Below are positions 12,641-26,055 of a stretch of 64,000 nucleotides of DNA, piece by piece. Under the pieces are notes generated by a model. It searched no databases and had not been told where the DNA came from. It worked only from the letters and a program-made list of their open reading frames with translations. Where the stretch lies: NCBI GenBank assembly GCA_013397695.1, contig VYZI01000420.1, forward strand, positions 85,497-149,496, in the 5' to 3' direction. The translations under genes and the position numbers were made by a program. Position 1 is the first letter of the stretch. The number at the start of each line of letters is the position of its first letter. Origin of the DNA: Centropus unirufus (taxonomy: Eukaryota > Chordata > Aves > Cuculiformes > Centropidae).

Positions 12641-14217
12641 CGCTGCTTCTGAACCACTTGCTCTTCACTTCAGACACAAGTTGTTGAGGTGTGGGGAAGT
12701 CAAATAGTGGCATTTTAATATATGCAGAAAGGTGCTACAGCCTTTTAAAAAGGTTTAAATTCTCATTTTCTTCTGTTTTCCCTTCTTCGTCTGTCACCAT
12801 CACACAGTAACATGGCCAAACATCCTTACCAAGCAGTATAATACAAAAAAATAATCTCATTGTCTGCACTGGAAACTGCCTTAAAATGCTTCAGTGAACT
12901 TCTCTTAAATCATGCAGGCATAAACCAACACTAAAAGCAGACAGGACAAAATAAATGCACTGGTCTTGGCATTGGGATAATCCATCTGCCAGGAGTCTAT
13001 GTTTTATACATATGTTTTTATAAGAGTGTATAAGTTAGAGAGAAAGTTTTATGCCCAGAACAGTTACATCTTCAAATATCCCTTATGAAACAGCCATATA
13101 GAAAAAGGCAGGGTGTTTTATGTTCCTTCAGGGTTCAGTCAAGCCACAAAGGGCTTTAGGGGGAGCAGTCCCTGATAGCTCCATCCCTGATGATGGCATG
13201 GGTTTCAAGAGCATAAAAGAAAGACTCGTTAAACACATTTGAAACGTTTCAAATTAAATTAAAGGGCATTTTTACTTGTGAAGGGCTGGCTTAGGCCAGT
13301 CTGCATGCTGTGGATGTCAGGGACAAGGGCTCAATGGTGTCAGAGTTCTGCCTTCCACCATGACAAGTTCATTACTCCTTGCGAATGATGTTCAAAATGA
13401 GATTTTCTGCAATAAATCCAAAAGCCCAGAAGCCAAGGCTTACTTTGTGGAGCTAAAGGTCCGACTCAGGTTGCTGTTAGAAGTCACAGGTGCCCACACT
13501 CTACAAAGCAGGTGCCCAGCTTTTCCAGTAACAAATGAGGTTTAAAAAAGGCATAAAACTTGTTCATGCTGCAGCGAGGCAAACCCAGTTAATCATTCAC
13601 AGTCTCAAAGCAGGACAAGAGTTACAGTGCTTGACTGCTGGAAAACCATAATAAATTTCCTTGAAACACCATCCTTTGCTTTCAGAATTACTACTTTAAA
13701 TACCAGACAATTGCCTAAATCAGTGCCTTAGGTAGGGCAGCAGAAGGATACACGGTTGATTGTCGTTTCATTCCTGGCTGATTGCAGTCGTAAGAACATG
13801 GTTTTAAACTGTCTCACGAGTTTCAGAATTGCCTCCAACACAGCAGGACCGGATTTCATGCTGCCAGCCACCCTTTTCCACCTCTGGAGACATGGACACA
13901 AGAGGACGGTGAGCACAAATGGAGCTGTCTGTGAGGCTGGAGGGAAGGCTGGTCTGACATGGTATGTCCCATTAGGCTTTTAACTACCTCTTCCTCCTGG
14001 GTACCAGCCACATGTGGCTTCTTCCAAGGCCAGGAGTGCAGAGGACACCAAGATCAACAGGACCGGCCTTGCTCTCTTTCCCTACTAGAAGCTACCTCAG
14101 GGCACGTCTGAAGGACACACCAGAGCTTATAAGATGATATTCTGTGCTGCCAACCATTATCAAGGTGTTCTGCAGAAATGCAGTAATCAATCCAGGTGAT
14201 TAAGTGCTGTAAGCGGG

Positions 14218-14354
14218 CTCTCAATCCCTGGAGGTACTTAAAAGATGGGTGGATGAAGTGCTTAAGGATATGATTTAGTAGCAGACAGGTACGGTTGGGC
14301 TTGATGATCTCAAAGGTATTTTCCAACCCGGTGATTCAATGATTCTTTGATTCA
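14218..14354 (+). mobile_element. CR1 3' end fragment
   Basis: CTCAATCCCTGGAGGTACTT, GGGCTTGATGATCTCAAAGG and the tail GTGATTCAATGATTCTTTGA. Confidence 0.8.
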
Positions 14355-17300
14355 AGGAGGACTGGACACTGATAGCAAACATCTATCCTTCGTTGCCAGG
14401 TCTAGATGACAAGTGTTATTCCCAGCATGCAGACAAGCTGTAAATACCAAAACACGCACACCCTACGTTAACATCCGCAACAATATTTAAACCACACTCT
14501 GGAGGCTAATTGCTAAAGTTCAGAGGCGACACAGAGAGAGCAGCCCTTGGAGAGAGCATCAGATGTGGAGGTGTTGTTTCAACTTGCTTATGCTCTCCCA
14601 CTCTCTGCTGCCCCTAATCTTGAGAGGGCAAATCAACCACAGTTCAGACAGGGAGGCGCTGGGCTTCCAGCACGTCAAACCACACATCCAGGGTTGAAGG
14701 TCTTCACAAAGGAGAGAAGTGTTTTTCTGTTTTCAAAATATATACAAATAGCTGCCTGGTTAGACTAAGGCTCCGGGTTTCTAACTGGAAAATGGGATCC
14801 CTCGCCAAGACCAGGATGTGGCAATTGGTGTTGCAACTTGGATTTGACATCTTCCTTAAATCCACAACTCCTAGAGTCATAGTGCGATGAGAGGTTCTAT
14901 CCACAATTATTAAAGTATGCTTCTTGCTCCTCATGTCCACATGACATTTGCTGGCTCAACATAAAAAAAAAAAACATTTAAAAAGACCCACACTGATATT
15001 CTTCAATACAGCGAGATGTTGAAGGCAGTGCTATACTGAAGTTATTTTCATATAGGTTCATCTTCCTTTGAATTTCTGACCTTAGTGAAGAAGTACTCTT
15101 TGAACCCCTCTTGGGATCTGACCTATAAAATAGCAGCTGAACTGTGTACTTCTTGGTCCCTAAATCTTTTGCAGAATCCTTCACCTAAGCAGAATGCACT
15201 TAATTTTTCCCATTTTCCATAACTTTCCTCAAGCTTTATGTCTGTCTACCACAGAGCCATGATCCTAAGAGCTCTCCAGTTATCTCCACCACAGCCCACC
15301 AGTTTATCTCTCAGGAAGAGTTGAGAAGGGTGAAAAGAGGATGGTGCAAAGGTGACAGCTTTAGTCACTTTGACCCCTCTTTTTAGAAGGAAAGGCATGG
15401 TCAGAGCACGTCAGGAAGCCCATCAACATCTCCAGGCAAAGCAAGGCCCATGTGAAGCAGCATATGTTCATGTATGTCTCAGGCAGAGCTTAGGGGATTG
15501 ATGCATTCCCACATCAACAAAGAGGGATATTTCCTCTCTAGATTTAGGGTATGTCTGAGTGCTTGGTTTTTGCTTAACATCTTTTACATCAGGCTTTATA
15601 CATCCCATCTGGGAACAAACAAGTCCTCGAGTGGCAGAACCTGCCCATCCAGCCATTTGCTCACTGTGCGTACCCCTCTGTGCCAGGGTGCCTGCCACAA
15701 CCACCTCCGCGTGTGCATGCACCAAACCATAGCAGATGTTCTTGCAGCATTCAGCATTTGGGTGGGATCCTGTAAGAAGAGCAGTTGAGATATCTGTCCC
15801 TCTGTGTAAAGGTTTAAAGGCAGCATCCAACCACACAGAAGCAACGGCAACACAACACAATCCTGAGGTCAGGTCACAGTTTTTAGGTAGAAAGAAGATA
15901 GGACAAAGTGCAGCAGCAGCACAGGTGAACATCCCGGCTCTCTAACACTTCTGAGGTCTGATAGGACCATTGCCTGCATCTACACCTTGCTGCAGGGATC
16001 TACAGCAACACCAGCCCGTGCAATGTTCTCATCCCTGAGACTCACCATTCAATGGCCCTTTGTTTTCTTTTTCTCTTGAATTTCACCCCCAGATGCCTCA
16101 ATTCCTCTGTATGAGGGAATTTGTACAACTCCAGAGTAGTCACCATGCTGGTTTGTTGTTTGTGCTGCTTTATGATGGTCTCCCGCTCCCTTGGTATCAG
16201 CTACTGGTAAAAAAGAGAGAGCTCTGGCTGGCCCCAAAGCCCCATTCTAACATCCTTCTGAGCATTTGGAAATGGAAACAGCTGTACACAAACTGAGTTT
16301 CTTTACTAGAAGCGATGATGCTGCAAATTAAGTTTTGCCTGTCTGCACTTCGAGAGCGTTGGGTGTGGGGTGGGGTAGGATGAGTTGTGTTTAGAGCTTG
16401 GACTTGCATCTTTTTGCCTCTCTGTTCCCATTTCCTTAAAAATGTGTATGAATATTCCTGTGCCCCCCCCGCATGGCAAATACAAGACACAGAGAAATGT
16501 ACCCAGTCTTCTGCGTGGCAGTGAGAGCAGGCGTGAAGGCAGCCAGCATCATCTGTTTCCAAATGTTGGTCCTGGCGACAGCTCCGGGTGTGAGCTGAGA
16601 GCCCTACCTATAAGCATTTTCGCAAGAGGTTTAAGTCCTCTACTTGTTGCTCTAGCAGCTAAGAAAAAAATAAAATATCTTCTCAAAATAAATCATTCAG
16701 GCAGTGTGAAGCATCTGCTGTTCCCCCAGCATCATCCTGGCCAAAGTGTCCCTGGGGGGATGCCTGCAGCTCCCAGTCATGAAATGCCCTGAGGAAGAAG
16801 ATGACAGGGAAGAAGGGAAAACCCCACACCTCCCCTCATATTTTAAAGCTGTCAAGGGCTGTGTTTTGGTCAGTTTCCCAACAAAACAAGGATAAAACTT
16901 TACAGTGATGGTCCTGGTTCTCCAGTTCCCCCTTGAAATATTCCCCTTCCTCCTGAAGTCTGAGTCTGCTGTACTCATGCTCCTCCATCAAGAGCCAAGA
17001 GGGATGATTGTTTTCCATTCCACTCCATTGTCTCCAAAATTTCTCCTCCGTTCTCATCTGCCTTTGCAGTGGCCTCTGAGAGACTGTGAGGGTTTAAGGA
17101 CACATTTGGATCATCTAGCTTTACCCCTTGTCTAGCTCAGGCTTGAGACTTCACCCTATTCTTTGTCCTGGCTCCTTCCAGGGCCCTGTGCTGGACCCAA
17201 TGTTTGCCATAACTCCTTCCCTCGAGGAGACTTTGGTCATGTCTCCTTCAGACATCTCTGTGAGAAGCCCATGTTCCTGTCCACAGCGCAGAGGGGCTGT

Positions 17301-18070
17301 AGCTGAGGTCCCTTTCCACAGAGCAGGTTCCCATGCATGACACACCATGTGGAGCTGGCACAGCCACCACCAACCTTGGTGTCACCTTCTCCTGACTGCT
17401 CAGAGGATGCCTGCTCACATGGCTCTTCCTCAGAGCATCTCCCAAAGCCCGTATTCAGCTGGTTTATACAAGCTATGTCTGTGCTGTCAGATCCATCAGA
17501 TCACCCTCTCTGAAGCAAAGCAGATGTGGTTCTGGGGACAATGTGCTCCAGGGACAGCTCCCCACAGGCAGCATGGATCAGACTGTGCTCCATCCCAACC
17601 TGTCGCAGCAGTCTGGGTGCCTACAAGCTCTCCTCCATACCCTCCCTCTGGCTTTTAAAACACACAGCCCAAGTCCTCAGCCTTGTGCTACAGAAACATC
17701 ACACTGCACCAAGGCCATCGTTGTGACCTGAGAAACCACTGCAAAAACAATATTGTAAAAAAAGCTCAGAAAAGAGCCATGCTGAGAACTGCCTGGACAC
17801 AGGCACTGAGCAGAGGGACGTGAGCTACTCATCCCCACCAGGCCAGTAGATGAGAATCTGCCTTTGGGTTTGGTGCCCTTAGCAATATGCATGCAGACAT
17901 CGTGACAAGTTCATGCCAATGCTTATCCCAGAAGCGTGAGCTGACATTGAGCTGCCCTTTCATGCTGCTTCTCTCTCTTTCATTGTTCCACATCTATCTT
18001 GACATCTCTCACCCATCCTTTTTCTTGCCTTGATGTCCTCTCTTTGACTTGTATCTAAAACCTGACCTAC

Positions 18071-18206
18071 TAAGGAAAGTAAAATAGAAGAGAAAGGAAG
18101 AGCAGAGAGGAAAAAGTGAAAGAAAAAGAAAATTATATAATCACGGCGTATTTATAACAGCAAAAAGTGGAAAGATAAAGAAAGGGAAAGGAAAAGCAAA
18201 GCAGGG
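18071..18206. repeat. A/G-rich (polypurine) tract
   Basis: Two purine-rich stretches (18071-18132 and 18160-18206) of GAAA/GGAA-like units flank a short mixed segment. Confidence 0.75.
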
Positions 18207-19111
18207 AACCACAGTGTGGGATGGAGATGGGTAAAGATGTGCAGAGAAAGTGTAGAAAGCTTTAGTCAGGGAAATAGAAGAGGGAATGAAAAGGCCAGCC
18301 TGGCTGCGGGAAGGCAGCCATCCCTCGGGGAATGAAGGGGAGAAATCTGGGCAGCACTACACAGCTTGGAAATGGGATGGTGTGGGCTGGGTCACCCTCC
18401 CCTCCTGCCCCTGCCTACAGCTAATGCCAACCAACCAGCAGGTGCCCAGCGGGGCACAGCAGCACAGCGAGGGCTGAGACCAGCCCGGAGAGCGAGAGAA
18501 GCTTGCCATGCGCCAGACCAGACCTTTTAGCGGAGCGTTTCCCCCAGCAACTCAGACAGCTTCAGCCCCACTGGCCCAGACTGGCTGATTTCTTCATTGT
18601 TCACACTTTCCATTTGTTTTATCACTCACTGATTTTGCCAGTCTCCTTCACATCCTGTCCCCCCAAGCTCCTCTACTGGCACGTCTAGGAGAGAAGTGCA
18701 GGGTCATTTCTGCTCTATCAGTCATTTCAACACCATCTCCCAGCCAGCTTCCCCGGGGAGGCAGTGACAATGCCGAGCTGAACTGCTCCAGCACAGCCGA
18801 GAGGGATCCTCAAGGACACTTCAGAGCCCAAGTACCATGAGTCCTTGCTAGGTCTTGGTGTCAGCTCTGTAGGACCTGGGGTCTGTAGGGCCTGATTTTG
18901 TAACTGCACCCCAGCTGAGGTGTGAGCGGCAGCGTGGCTTCTTGATCACATCTCTGCTCGAGACTCTGCATCTTAGAGGCTGAAGATCCCACCTAACAAT
19001 ACCCAGTGAAAGGCAGAGAGTAGATGTGCTTGGATGAGGAAAGATACTGCAGTTCTAAATTAAGACTCCATCCTTTAGCATAAACTGTGACTGGGACCAG
19101 TGTTTAATCTT

Positions 19112-19997
19112 TGTCACAGACATGGACATTGGGATCGAGGGCACCCTCAGCACGTTTGCTGACACCAAGAGGGGTGGCATGGTCAACATGCTGGAGGGAA
19201 AGGATGCCATCAGGAAGGACCCGGACAAACTTGAGAGGTGGGGCAGTGTGAACCTCATGGAGCTCAACAAGGCCAAATGCAAGGTCCTGCACCTGGGTTG
19301 GGTCAGTCCCAAGCAGAAATACAGGCTGGGTGGAGAATGGATTGGGAGCAGCTCAGAGGAGAAGGATTTGTGGTGCTGGGGGATCAGAAGCTCAACATGA
19401 GTTCTCATAGCCCAGAAAGACAACCATGTCCTGGACTGCATCTGAAGCAGTGGGACCAGCAGGGTGAGGGAAGGGATTCTGCCCCACTGCTCTGATCTGG
19501 TGAGACCCCACCTGAAGTCTTGTGTTTAGTTCTGGAGTGTCCATCACAGAAAGGATCTGTTGGAGCAAGTCCAGAGGAGGCCATGGAGATGATCCAAGGA
19601 CAGGCTGAGAGAGTTGGGGTTCCTCAGCCTGGGGAAGAGAAGGCTCTGAGGAGACCTTAGAGCAGCTTCCAGCACTAAAAGGGGCTCCAGGAAAACTGGG
19701 GAGGGGATCTGGATCAGGGAGGGCAGAGAGAGGACAAGGGGAAAGAGTTTGGAGCTGAAAGAGAAGAGAGTGAGATGAGGCTTTAGGAATAAATGTTTTG
19801 CTGTGAGGGTGGGGAGGCCCTGGCCCAGGTTGCCCAGAGCAGTGGTGGCTGCCCCATCCCTGGAGGTGTTCAAGGCCAGGTTGGATGGGGCTTGGAGCCC
19901 CCTAATCCAGTGGGAGGTGTCCCTGCCCCCGGCAAGGGCTTGGAACTGGATGGGCTTTAAGGTCCCTTCCAACCCAAACCATTCTATGATTCTATCT
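19112..19997 (+). mobile_element. CR1, longest copy (about 885 bp)
   Basis: It starts in the last part of the reverse-transcriptase region (ATGGACATTGGGATCGAGGG, AACAAGGCCAAATGCAAGGT) and runs to the tail CCATTCTATGATTCTATC. It is 5'-truncated, as usual for CR1, and has no intact coding frame. Confidence 0.95.
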
Positions 19998-21040
19998 TTT
20001 TTATGACTGTGATGTGCAGATCTTCACACCATCCCCCATGGACTTGGAGCAGAAGCCACCTCTTGCTCCGCTCTGACAGCTTTACCTGGGAGAGGAATGG
20101 TTAGCTAATTACCGCGGCATGCACACGGCTGCATCACTGGGGCCAATCCCAGTACCAAGCAGGCACTGGGAAGGCGAGCCCCACCCTTCAGACTGGGATA
20201 ATATTTTTCTAATGCCTTGCACTGGTTGGCTTTTGTTTTGCCGAGCTGTTGCTATGCACCTGAGGCTCCACAAGGGAAGTTGGCTCTCCAGAGGAAACAA
20301 CACCGGCAAAAAGTCACCAAATCATTGTTCTGGCTGCTTTCTGTGTCATGAACAAAACACATGAATCTGCACTTGTTTATCGGGAGGCACAAGGGCAGGA
20401 TTTTGCCGGTTATCCGCAGAGGTGATTTGTCTGTTGGACCTGCTTGTCTCAGTGGCAGAACTTTAGCCCCCAAAACAAAACCAGGAAGAGACTAAGTGTT
20501 CCCATACAACTTCCAGCACAATCGGCGCCCTCCTCGAAAGCTCCTTTTTAAACAAGAATTGGGAGAGGGAAAAAACAATTAGCGCCAGAGACTTTATTAA
20601 AAAAAAAAAAGACAATTTTTCCATTAATCAGAGCCTTATCAGCAGCAAGGTGATATAGAGCCAGGGTTTAATTGGAACGGAGCAAATGTGTTTGTGCTGG
20701 TGTGGAGAGCCTTGTCTATGTGAGCAGGAATGTGGCCTGCATCCTGTTTTCTTTACCAATGGGGGAGGAATCCGCTCTGTGATTCCTTGAAAGACTGCAG
20801 CGTGTTTTCCAGCAGCTCCATGCTGGGTTTGTGAATTGGGTTCCTGCTTCTGGAGAGCAGCTTTGTGCTCAAAGGGATTCCAAAACACCGGCTGTGTTTT
20901 GGAGGAAAAGAACTGCCACCCTTCCATCCATTAGAGCAGGTGTCGTGGCTCCTGGCATGAGCCATCCCCTTGTGCTCCATCCGATTCCTCCTCTGGCAGG
21001 GGATAGCAGGACCATTCCCAAAGCAGGGAGATCGAAGAAC

Positions 21041-21086
21041 CCAGTGTTGGTTTGATCACTGCCAACAGCCAGTGTTGGTTTGATCA
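21041..21086. repeat. 28-bp-period direct repeat
   Basis: CCAGTGTTGGTTTGATCA occurs at 21041-21058 and 21069-21086. Confidence 0.85.
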
Positions 21087-21134
21087 TCCCCCGTTATTCA
21101 CTTGTTCACTTGTGAAGGGAAAAAGGTAAAATTT

Positions 21135-21420
21135 CATAGAATCACGAGGTTGGAAAAGACTTTTGAGATCATGAAGTCCAACTGTACCTGTCCACTATTC
21201 AACCGCGTACCTGAGCATCTCATCTACCCACCTTTTAAACACCTTCAGGGACTATGACTCAGCCACCTCCCCGTGCTGCTTCCACCCGTGCAGCTCCCAC
21301 CAGTGCCTGAGAACCTTTTCAGACAGTTGTAGGCAGTGATAAGGTCTCCCCTCAGCCTCCTCTTCTCTGGGCTAAACCACCCCATGTCCCGCAGCCACTC
21401 CTCATAACCCTTGTATTTGT
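21135..21420 (-). mobile_element. CR1 3' end, reverse
   Basis: CATAGAATCACGAGGTTGG, ATGAAGTCCAACTGTACCTG, TTTTAAACACCTTCAGGG and CCCCTCAGCCTCCTCTTCTC. Confidence 0.9.
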
Positions 21421-21956
21421 AAAGTGTGAATTGTAAAGTCTGGGGATGTTGGGGGGTCAGAGAGAAAGCCCAGTGAGGGCTGGGCTCCATCCTCCAAGAG
21501 GAGAGCAGTTGTCTGGGGGTGCTGGGTGCTCTCAGGGGGGTGAAGAAGAAGCTGCAAGTATGGGAGGATCCACCAGCCCCTCTGTTCCTGTTATCCCATG
21601 AGGTAACATTGAAGGGCAGTTGACCATTGACTTTATCATGGTCAATACTCAGGGTTGGTGTTCAACCTCTGTCATTTCCTCAGCTCCATCTCCAGCACCA
21701 CAAAGGGTCTGTCTCTCTGATTTATCCAGGTCGTTTCCCTCTTTCAGGCGTGCTTTCTGCTTCTTTAAATCTATCCCTTTTTAGCATAGCCCTTGACTAG
21801 CTCATCCAATGATGCTGGGTTGGGTGCTTCAATTAACTTTCACCCTGTTTCAACACCATGATATCAAATTTTAGGGTATATTTAAGATCAGAATACATTC
21901 AACGTATAAACACCTTTTTTTCCTCTTCCCAGGCCCAACCACTCAAAAAGGGAATC

Positions 21957-22262
21957 AAATCATGGAATCATAAAAACAGAATGGTTTGGGTCAGAAGGAT
22001 CCTCAAAGTCCATCCAGTTCCAATCCCCCACCATGGGTAGGGACACCTCCCACTGCATCAGGGGCTCCAAGCCCCATCCAACCTGGCCTTGAACACCTCC
22101 AGGGATGGGGCAGCCAACACTGCCCTCGGCAACCTGGGCCAGGGCCTCCCCACCCTCACAGCAACACATTTCTTCCTAAGATCTCACCTCAATCTCCCCT
22201 CTTGCAGGTGAAAACCCTTCCCCTTCATCCTGTCCCTGCACTTCTTGATCAAGAGCCATGGC
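21957..22262 (-). mobile_element. CR1 3' end, reverse
   Basis: AATCATGGAATCATAAAAAC, GGTTTGGGTCAGAAGG, TTGAACACCTCCAGGGATGG and CACAGCAACACATTTCTTCC. Confidence 0.93.
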
Positions 22263-25077
22263 TCCATCCTTCTTTTTGTCAGTGCAGTTACTGCCAAAAG
22301 AACAGCCCAGCCCAAATTCAAAAGCCATTTTTGCACCAAAACTCTAGTCAGCTCGGATGGAGATGTCACCTGCTTGAACTTTTTAGGACTGTCCTCGGAG
22401 CACTAGCCACAAGAAATATAAAATTTGGCTTTACCTAGGCAGGAGCGGAAGTGTCACCCAAGAGCAAGTTTGCAGAAGTGTGGCAAATTCACCCAGCATC
22501 GCAGCCCAGCATAATTTAGCAGCATTCTTATTCACGTCATCTCCTGGCTTTGGCATAGGTTTTATTATAGTCATTACAAAGACAGATATTACTTTTGGAT
22601 TGACTCACTTGATGGGTTGATCAGCACTTTATTGTAGCCTCCAGTTATAGCACTTTTTATGGCATCCAGAAGAACTTAACCATTAGCACACTATTAGGAG
22701 GAACACTGGCAGCTGATTAAGTTGCTGAAGGTCAAAGACATTTTTCTTAATTGCTCCATGTGTGCTCCCTCCTCCTCCCCCCTCCAACAGAGCTGGAGGG
22801 AGATTATTCTGTTTTAATAATAAAGTCACAAAGGCATACCTCCTATTTGCCGTCAAACCTCCAGGGAGAGGGTTATTCGCCATTTAAGACCTTGTCTAAA
22901 CAGTTATGGTCTCGCTGCTGAAATGAAGTCTTGGAGATTTGCACGGCATGTATTGAAACTACGAAAAGAAAAAGGCATCAGGGTAACTTATTGACTTGAT
23001 TAACGCACTGTGCAAATAACGTGCTATGAGGGTCATGATAAAAGGAAGGTGTGGACATGCTGAAGGGAGTTCTCTCTCTCCGGGAGGAAAGGGAAGACCA
23101 TTTTCTAGCTGCTGATAGACCCTCACAACTCCTAGGTACATTGCCAGAAGAATCTCATCACAGATGAGATTCCAGAGCTCCTGAAAGTCTTTCTGATCAG
23201 CCTTGTCGTTCTTGCCTTTGGAATGCAGCGCTTCAGGTGTTCCTCCATTAATTCAGAAGGGAGGTCTGCTCAGCAACGTGTTTATATCCTGTCCTCTAGG
23301 CGAGACCAACTATGCACTGAGCTGCACTTCCAGCGTGCTCCAGAGGCACTGGAGGGATGATGATTTCCAGTGTCGACTCTTCAATTGAGCCAGTGGCATT
23401 CTCCACCCCCCCCCCCTTCACCAACACAACTGCAGGAACAGAGTTAGTTTAAATCAGAAAGCGGTTTTCCCCCTCTCTCCTCTGCGCTCCTTGTCTCAGC
23501 AGCTTGCACCTTCTGGGATCACAGCAGAAGGTGAAAGGGTACTGGAGGGCTTTCAAACCAATCCTCACCATGAGCCTGGGAAAGCATCCACCAGCCTCTT
23601 GCTCCCGGAGAGGGTGCCCGTTCGGTGATGGAACACGGCTCTGCTTCAGCTGCAGGCTGAGTTCAAGGCTTCAGCTCCTTCTCATACAGCGTTTGTAAAG
23701 GTGCTCACACCTCCCATGCTTTTCAGAGCTCCTTGTGGGATCAAGGACATACGTACCAGGAGCTCATTGCCAAGGTGATGCAGGAGCCTTGTGTCATTAT
23801 CCAGCACAGCTAACAAATGGTTTTAAACTATGCAATTACTTAATCTGACTCTGCCTGTTTAAATTTTATGCTGCAGCTCCCACCCTCCCACAAGCTTCCT
23901 GCCGTCACCTGAGATGAGAAACCAGAACCAGTAGAAGCCCTTCCTATGGTAAATTCAACCTGTAAAATCTTGATGGTTCTGGTGGCCTCCCACGTTTCAA
24001 ATGTTTAGATGCTCCTGGGGTACCGCCTTTCAGCTCTGAACTCATTTGACCCAACTAAATTCACTAAACCATCAGAAACCTCCTCCCTTGCTTCTCCTGA
24101 GTTGGATTTCTACCAGAGCAGTTTGCCCACCAGGGAAAAAGAGGGTCAGTGCTAAGGGGGAAAGGGAGGAAGAGGATGAAGGGGTGCAGGTTGTTAGGTC
24201 AACCTTGCCACTTCAAGAATCCTCTTCCTTAGGGAGGTCAGTGAAAGCCTTTCGCCTTTGCAGGGCAATCTAAAGGAGCAGTGCTTTGAAAATGAAAATG
24301 CTCTTTCCATTGGGAGTGGCCGTAGAGTCTTCTCAAAGGTCTTAGAGAAGTTAGATTGGTGAAAGACACCCAGGTACTCATCAAAGGCCAGGTATCAGAC
24401 TGAGAAAAGGACTTCAAACAGTCTGACAGGCAGTTTCCTTCTGAGCATCAGAGGAAGGTGGGACAGACGGAAATGTGCTTCACCCAACAATTTGATGCCA
24501 GCTTCACCTGCCTCAGCTTTCCTATCAACCCCCTCTTAAAGGTAGTGATTAAGGGTTAAACTTAAGATCAAGTTCCCGTGGGAGAGATTTCATAGTTTCA
24601 TGCTTCACTGTTGCCTGGATGAGACAAGACAGGCTGTGGTTGTTTACAGTGATGCCTAGACCTGGGCATGACATCCAAAGAGCCCACAGCTTTCCTTGCC
24701 CCACAGCTACAAGATCCTGAAGATGTGGGGTGCAGCTGACCACAGAAAGTTCTCCAACCTGTGATGGTGCTGATATCCTCTGCAGATCCACTTGTTCCTC
24801 CCTTCACCCAGCTCAAGACAACCAATTTTAGAATTGCTCGTTGCCATGTGCTATAGCCTGGAAGGTAAAAGCCAAACCAAGGGGCTACACCCTGTGCAAT
24901 GCTGAGATGACTGAAAAAACTCTTGGTCGTGGAGGACACTGAGAAGATTCCATTTCACTACACAATTCTAAGCCTAATGTTACCGCACAGGTGCTCCCAG
25001 GAGGTGTTTCCCAGAGCGAAGAACCTATGCAGAAGATTTGTCTCAATACCTTGGAGTTTCAGCTTTAGTCACATGCA

Positions 25078-25488
25078 AGAGTGAAAGATTTCTGTAATAG
25101 ATTGCCTTGAGAAGAGAAGGCTCTGGGGGGGACCTTAGAGCAGCTTTGACTACTGAAAGGGGCTCTAGGGAAGCTGGGGAGGGGCTATTGGTCAGGGAGT
25201 GCAGGGATAGGATGAGGGGGAAGGATTTCCAGCTGCAAGAGGGGAGATGGAGGTGAGATCTTAAGCAGAAATGTTTTGCTGTGAGGGTGGGGAGGCCCTG
25301 GCCCAGGTTGCTGAGAGCAGTGGTGGCTGCCCCATCCCTGGAGGTGTTCAAGGCCAGGTTGGACGGGGCTTTAAGCAGCCTGATCCAGGGGAACGTGTCC
25401 CTGCCCATAGCAAGGGGTTGGAACTGGATGGGCTTTGAGCTCCCTTCTGACCCAAACCATTCTACCATTCTGTGATTTTATGAACCCT
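25078..25488 (+). mobile_element. CR1 3' end
   Basis: TTGAGAAGAGAAGGCTCTGG through GGTGTTCAAGGCCAGGTTGG to ACCATTCTGTGATTTTATGA. Confidence 0.93.
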
Positions 25489-25867
25489 AGAGATAGAGAA
25501 GCAGCTGCTGAAGAGACCACCAGTACAATCTGGGGTGGGCTCTATATGCTGGACTATATTCCAGCCTCCATGGAGCCACCAACCTTCTACCTCAGACCAG
25601 AGGTCCCAAAATCAAAGTTAAAGCTTCTGACCCATGGCAATGCGCAACCCTGCACCCATTGCTCAGTGTCCCTTCTCCTCCTGTTGCACCCTTCGTCTTC
25701 CTTCACAAGGCCCAGCTCTTCTGCAGGGTGATTTAGACCAATAAAGTGCAGGCAGGAAGAAACTTATAGCAAAGCAGATCTCTGGCATGGCCAGTTTTGT
25801 TTCATGGAAGAATCAAAGGCCTGGCCTTGAAGAGGCACCTACCCAGATACCTCTCCCTCAAAGAATG

Positions 25868-26055
25868 CTTCTTCATGAAGCATTGGTAGAGGCTACCCAG
25901 GAGAGTGGTGGAATCATCATCCCTGGAGGTGTCCTAAAAATGTATATATAGTGTGCTTTGGGCCATGGTTTAGTAGGCATGTTGGTGTTGTTTTGATGGT
26001 TGGACTTGGTGATCTTAGAGGCCTTTTCCACCTTTAATGATTCTCTGGTTCTATT
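25868..26055 (+). mobile_element. CR1 3' end, older type
   Basis: GAGAGTGGTGGAATCATCAT, CATGGTTTAGTAGGCATG, GGACTTGGTGATCTTAGAGG and tail AATGATTCTCTGGTTCT. Confidence 0.85.

Larger units (their letters stand above)
10606..19111. other. Non-coding with three small repeats
   Basis: It holds CR1 at 12229-12640 and 14218-14354 and a polypurine tract near 18.1 kb. The remainder shows no recognisable exon. Confidence 0.55.
19998..25077. other. Non-coding with conserved-looking blocks
   Basis: Apart from CR1 at 21135-21420 and 21957-22262, two blocks (20560-20700 and 22480-23160) look like developmental non-coding elements: mixed composition, many ATTA-type sites and no repeats. This is a judgement by eye. 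Confidence 0.4.

Noticed and set aside
15468..15932. 154-codon reverse open frame
   Set aside because: No family resemblance, no flanking splice or promoter signals, and competing open frames on the other strand. Length alone is not convincing at this composition.
25043..25468. 141-codon reverse open frame and similar ones at 19544-19972, 28125-28575, 52398-52787 and 54685-54975
   Set aside because: These are CR1 3' untranslated sequence read in reverse. They share phrases with each other only because they are repeats.
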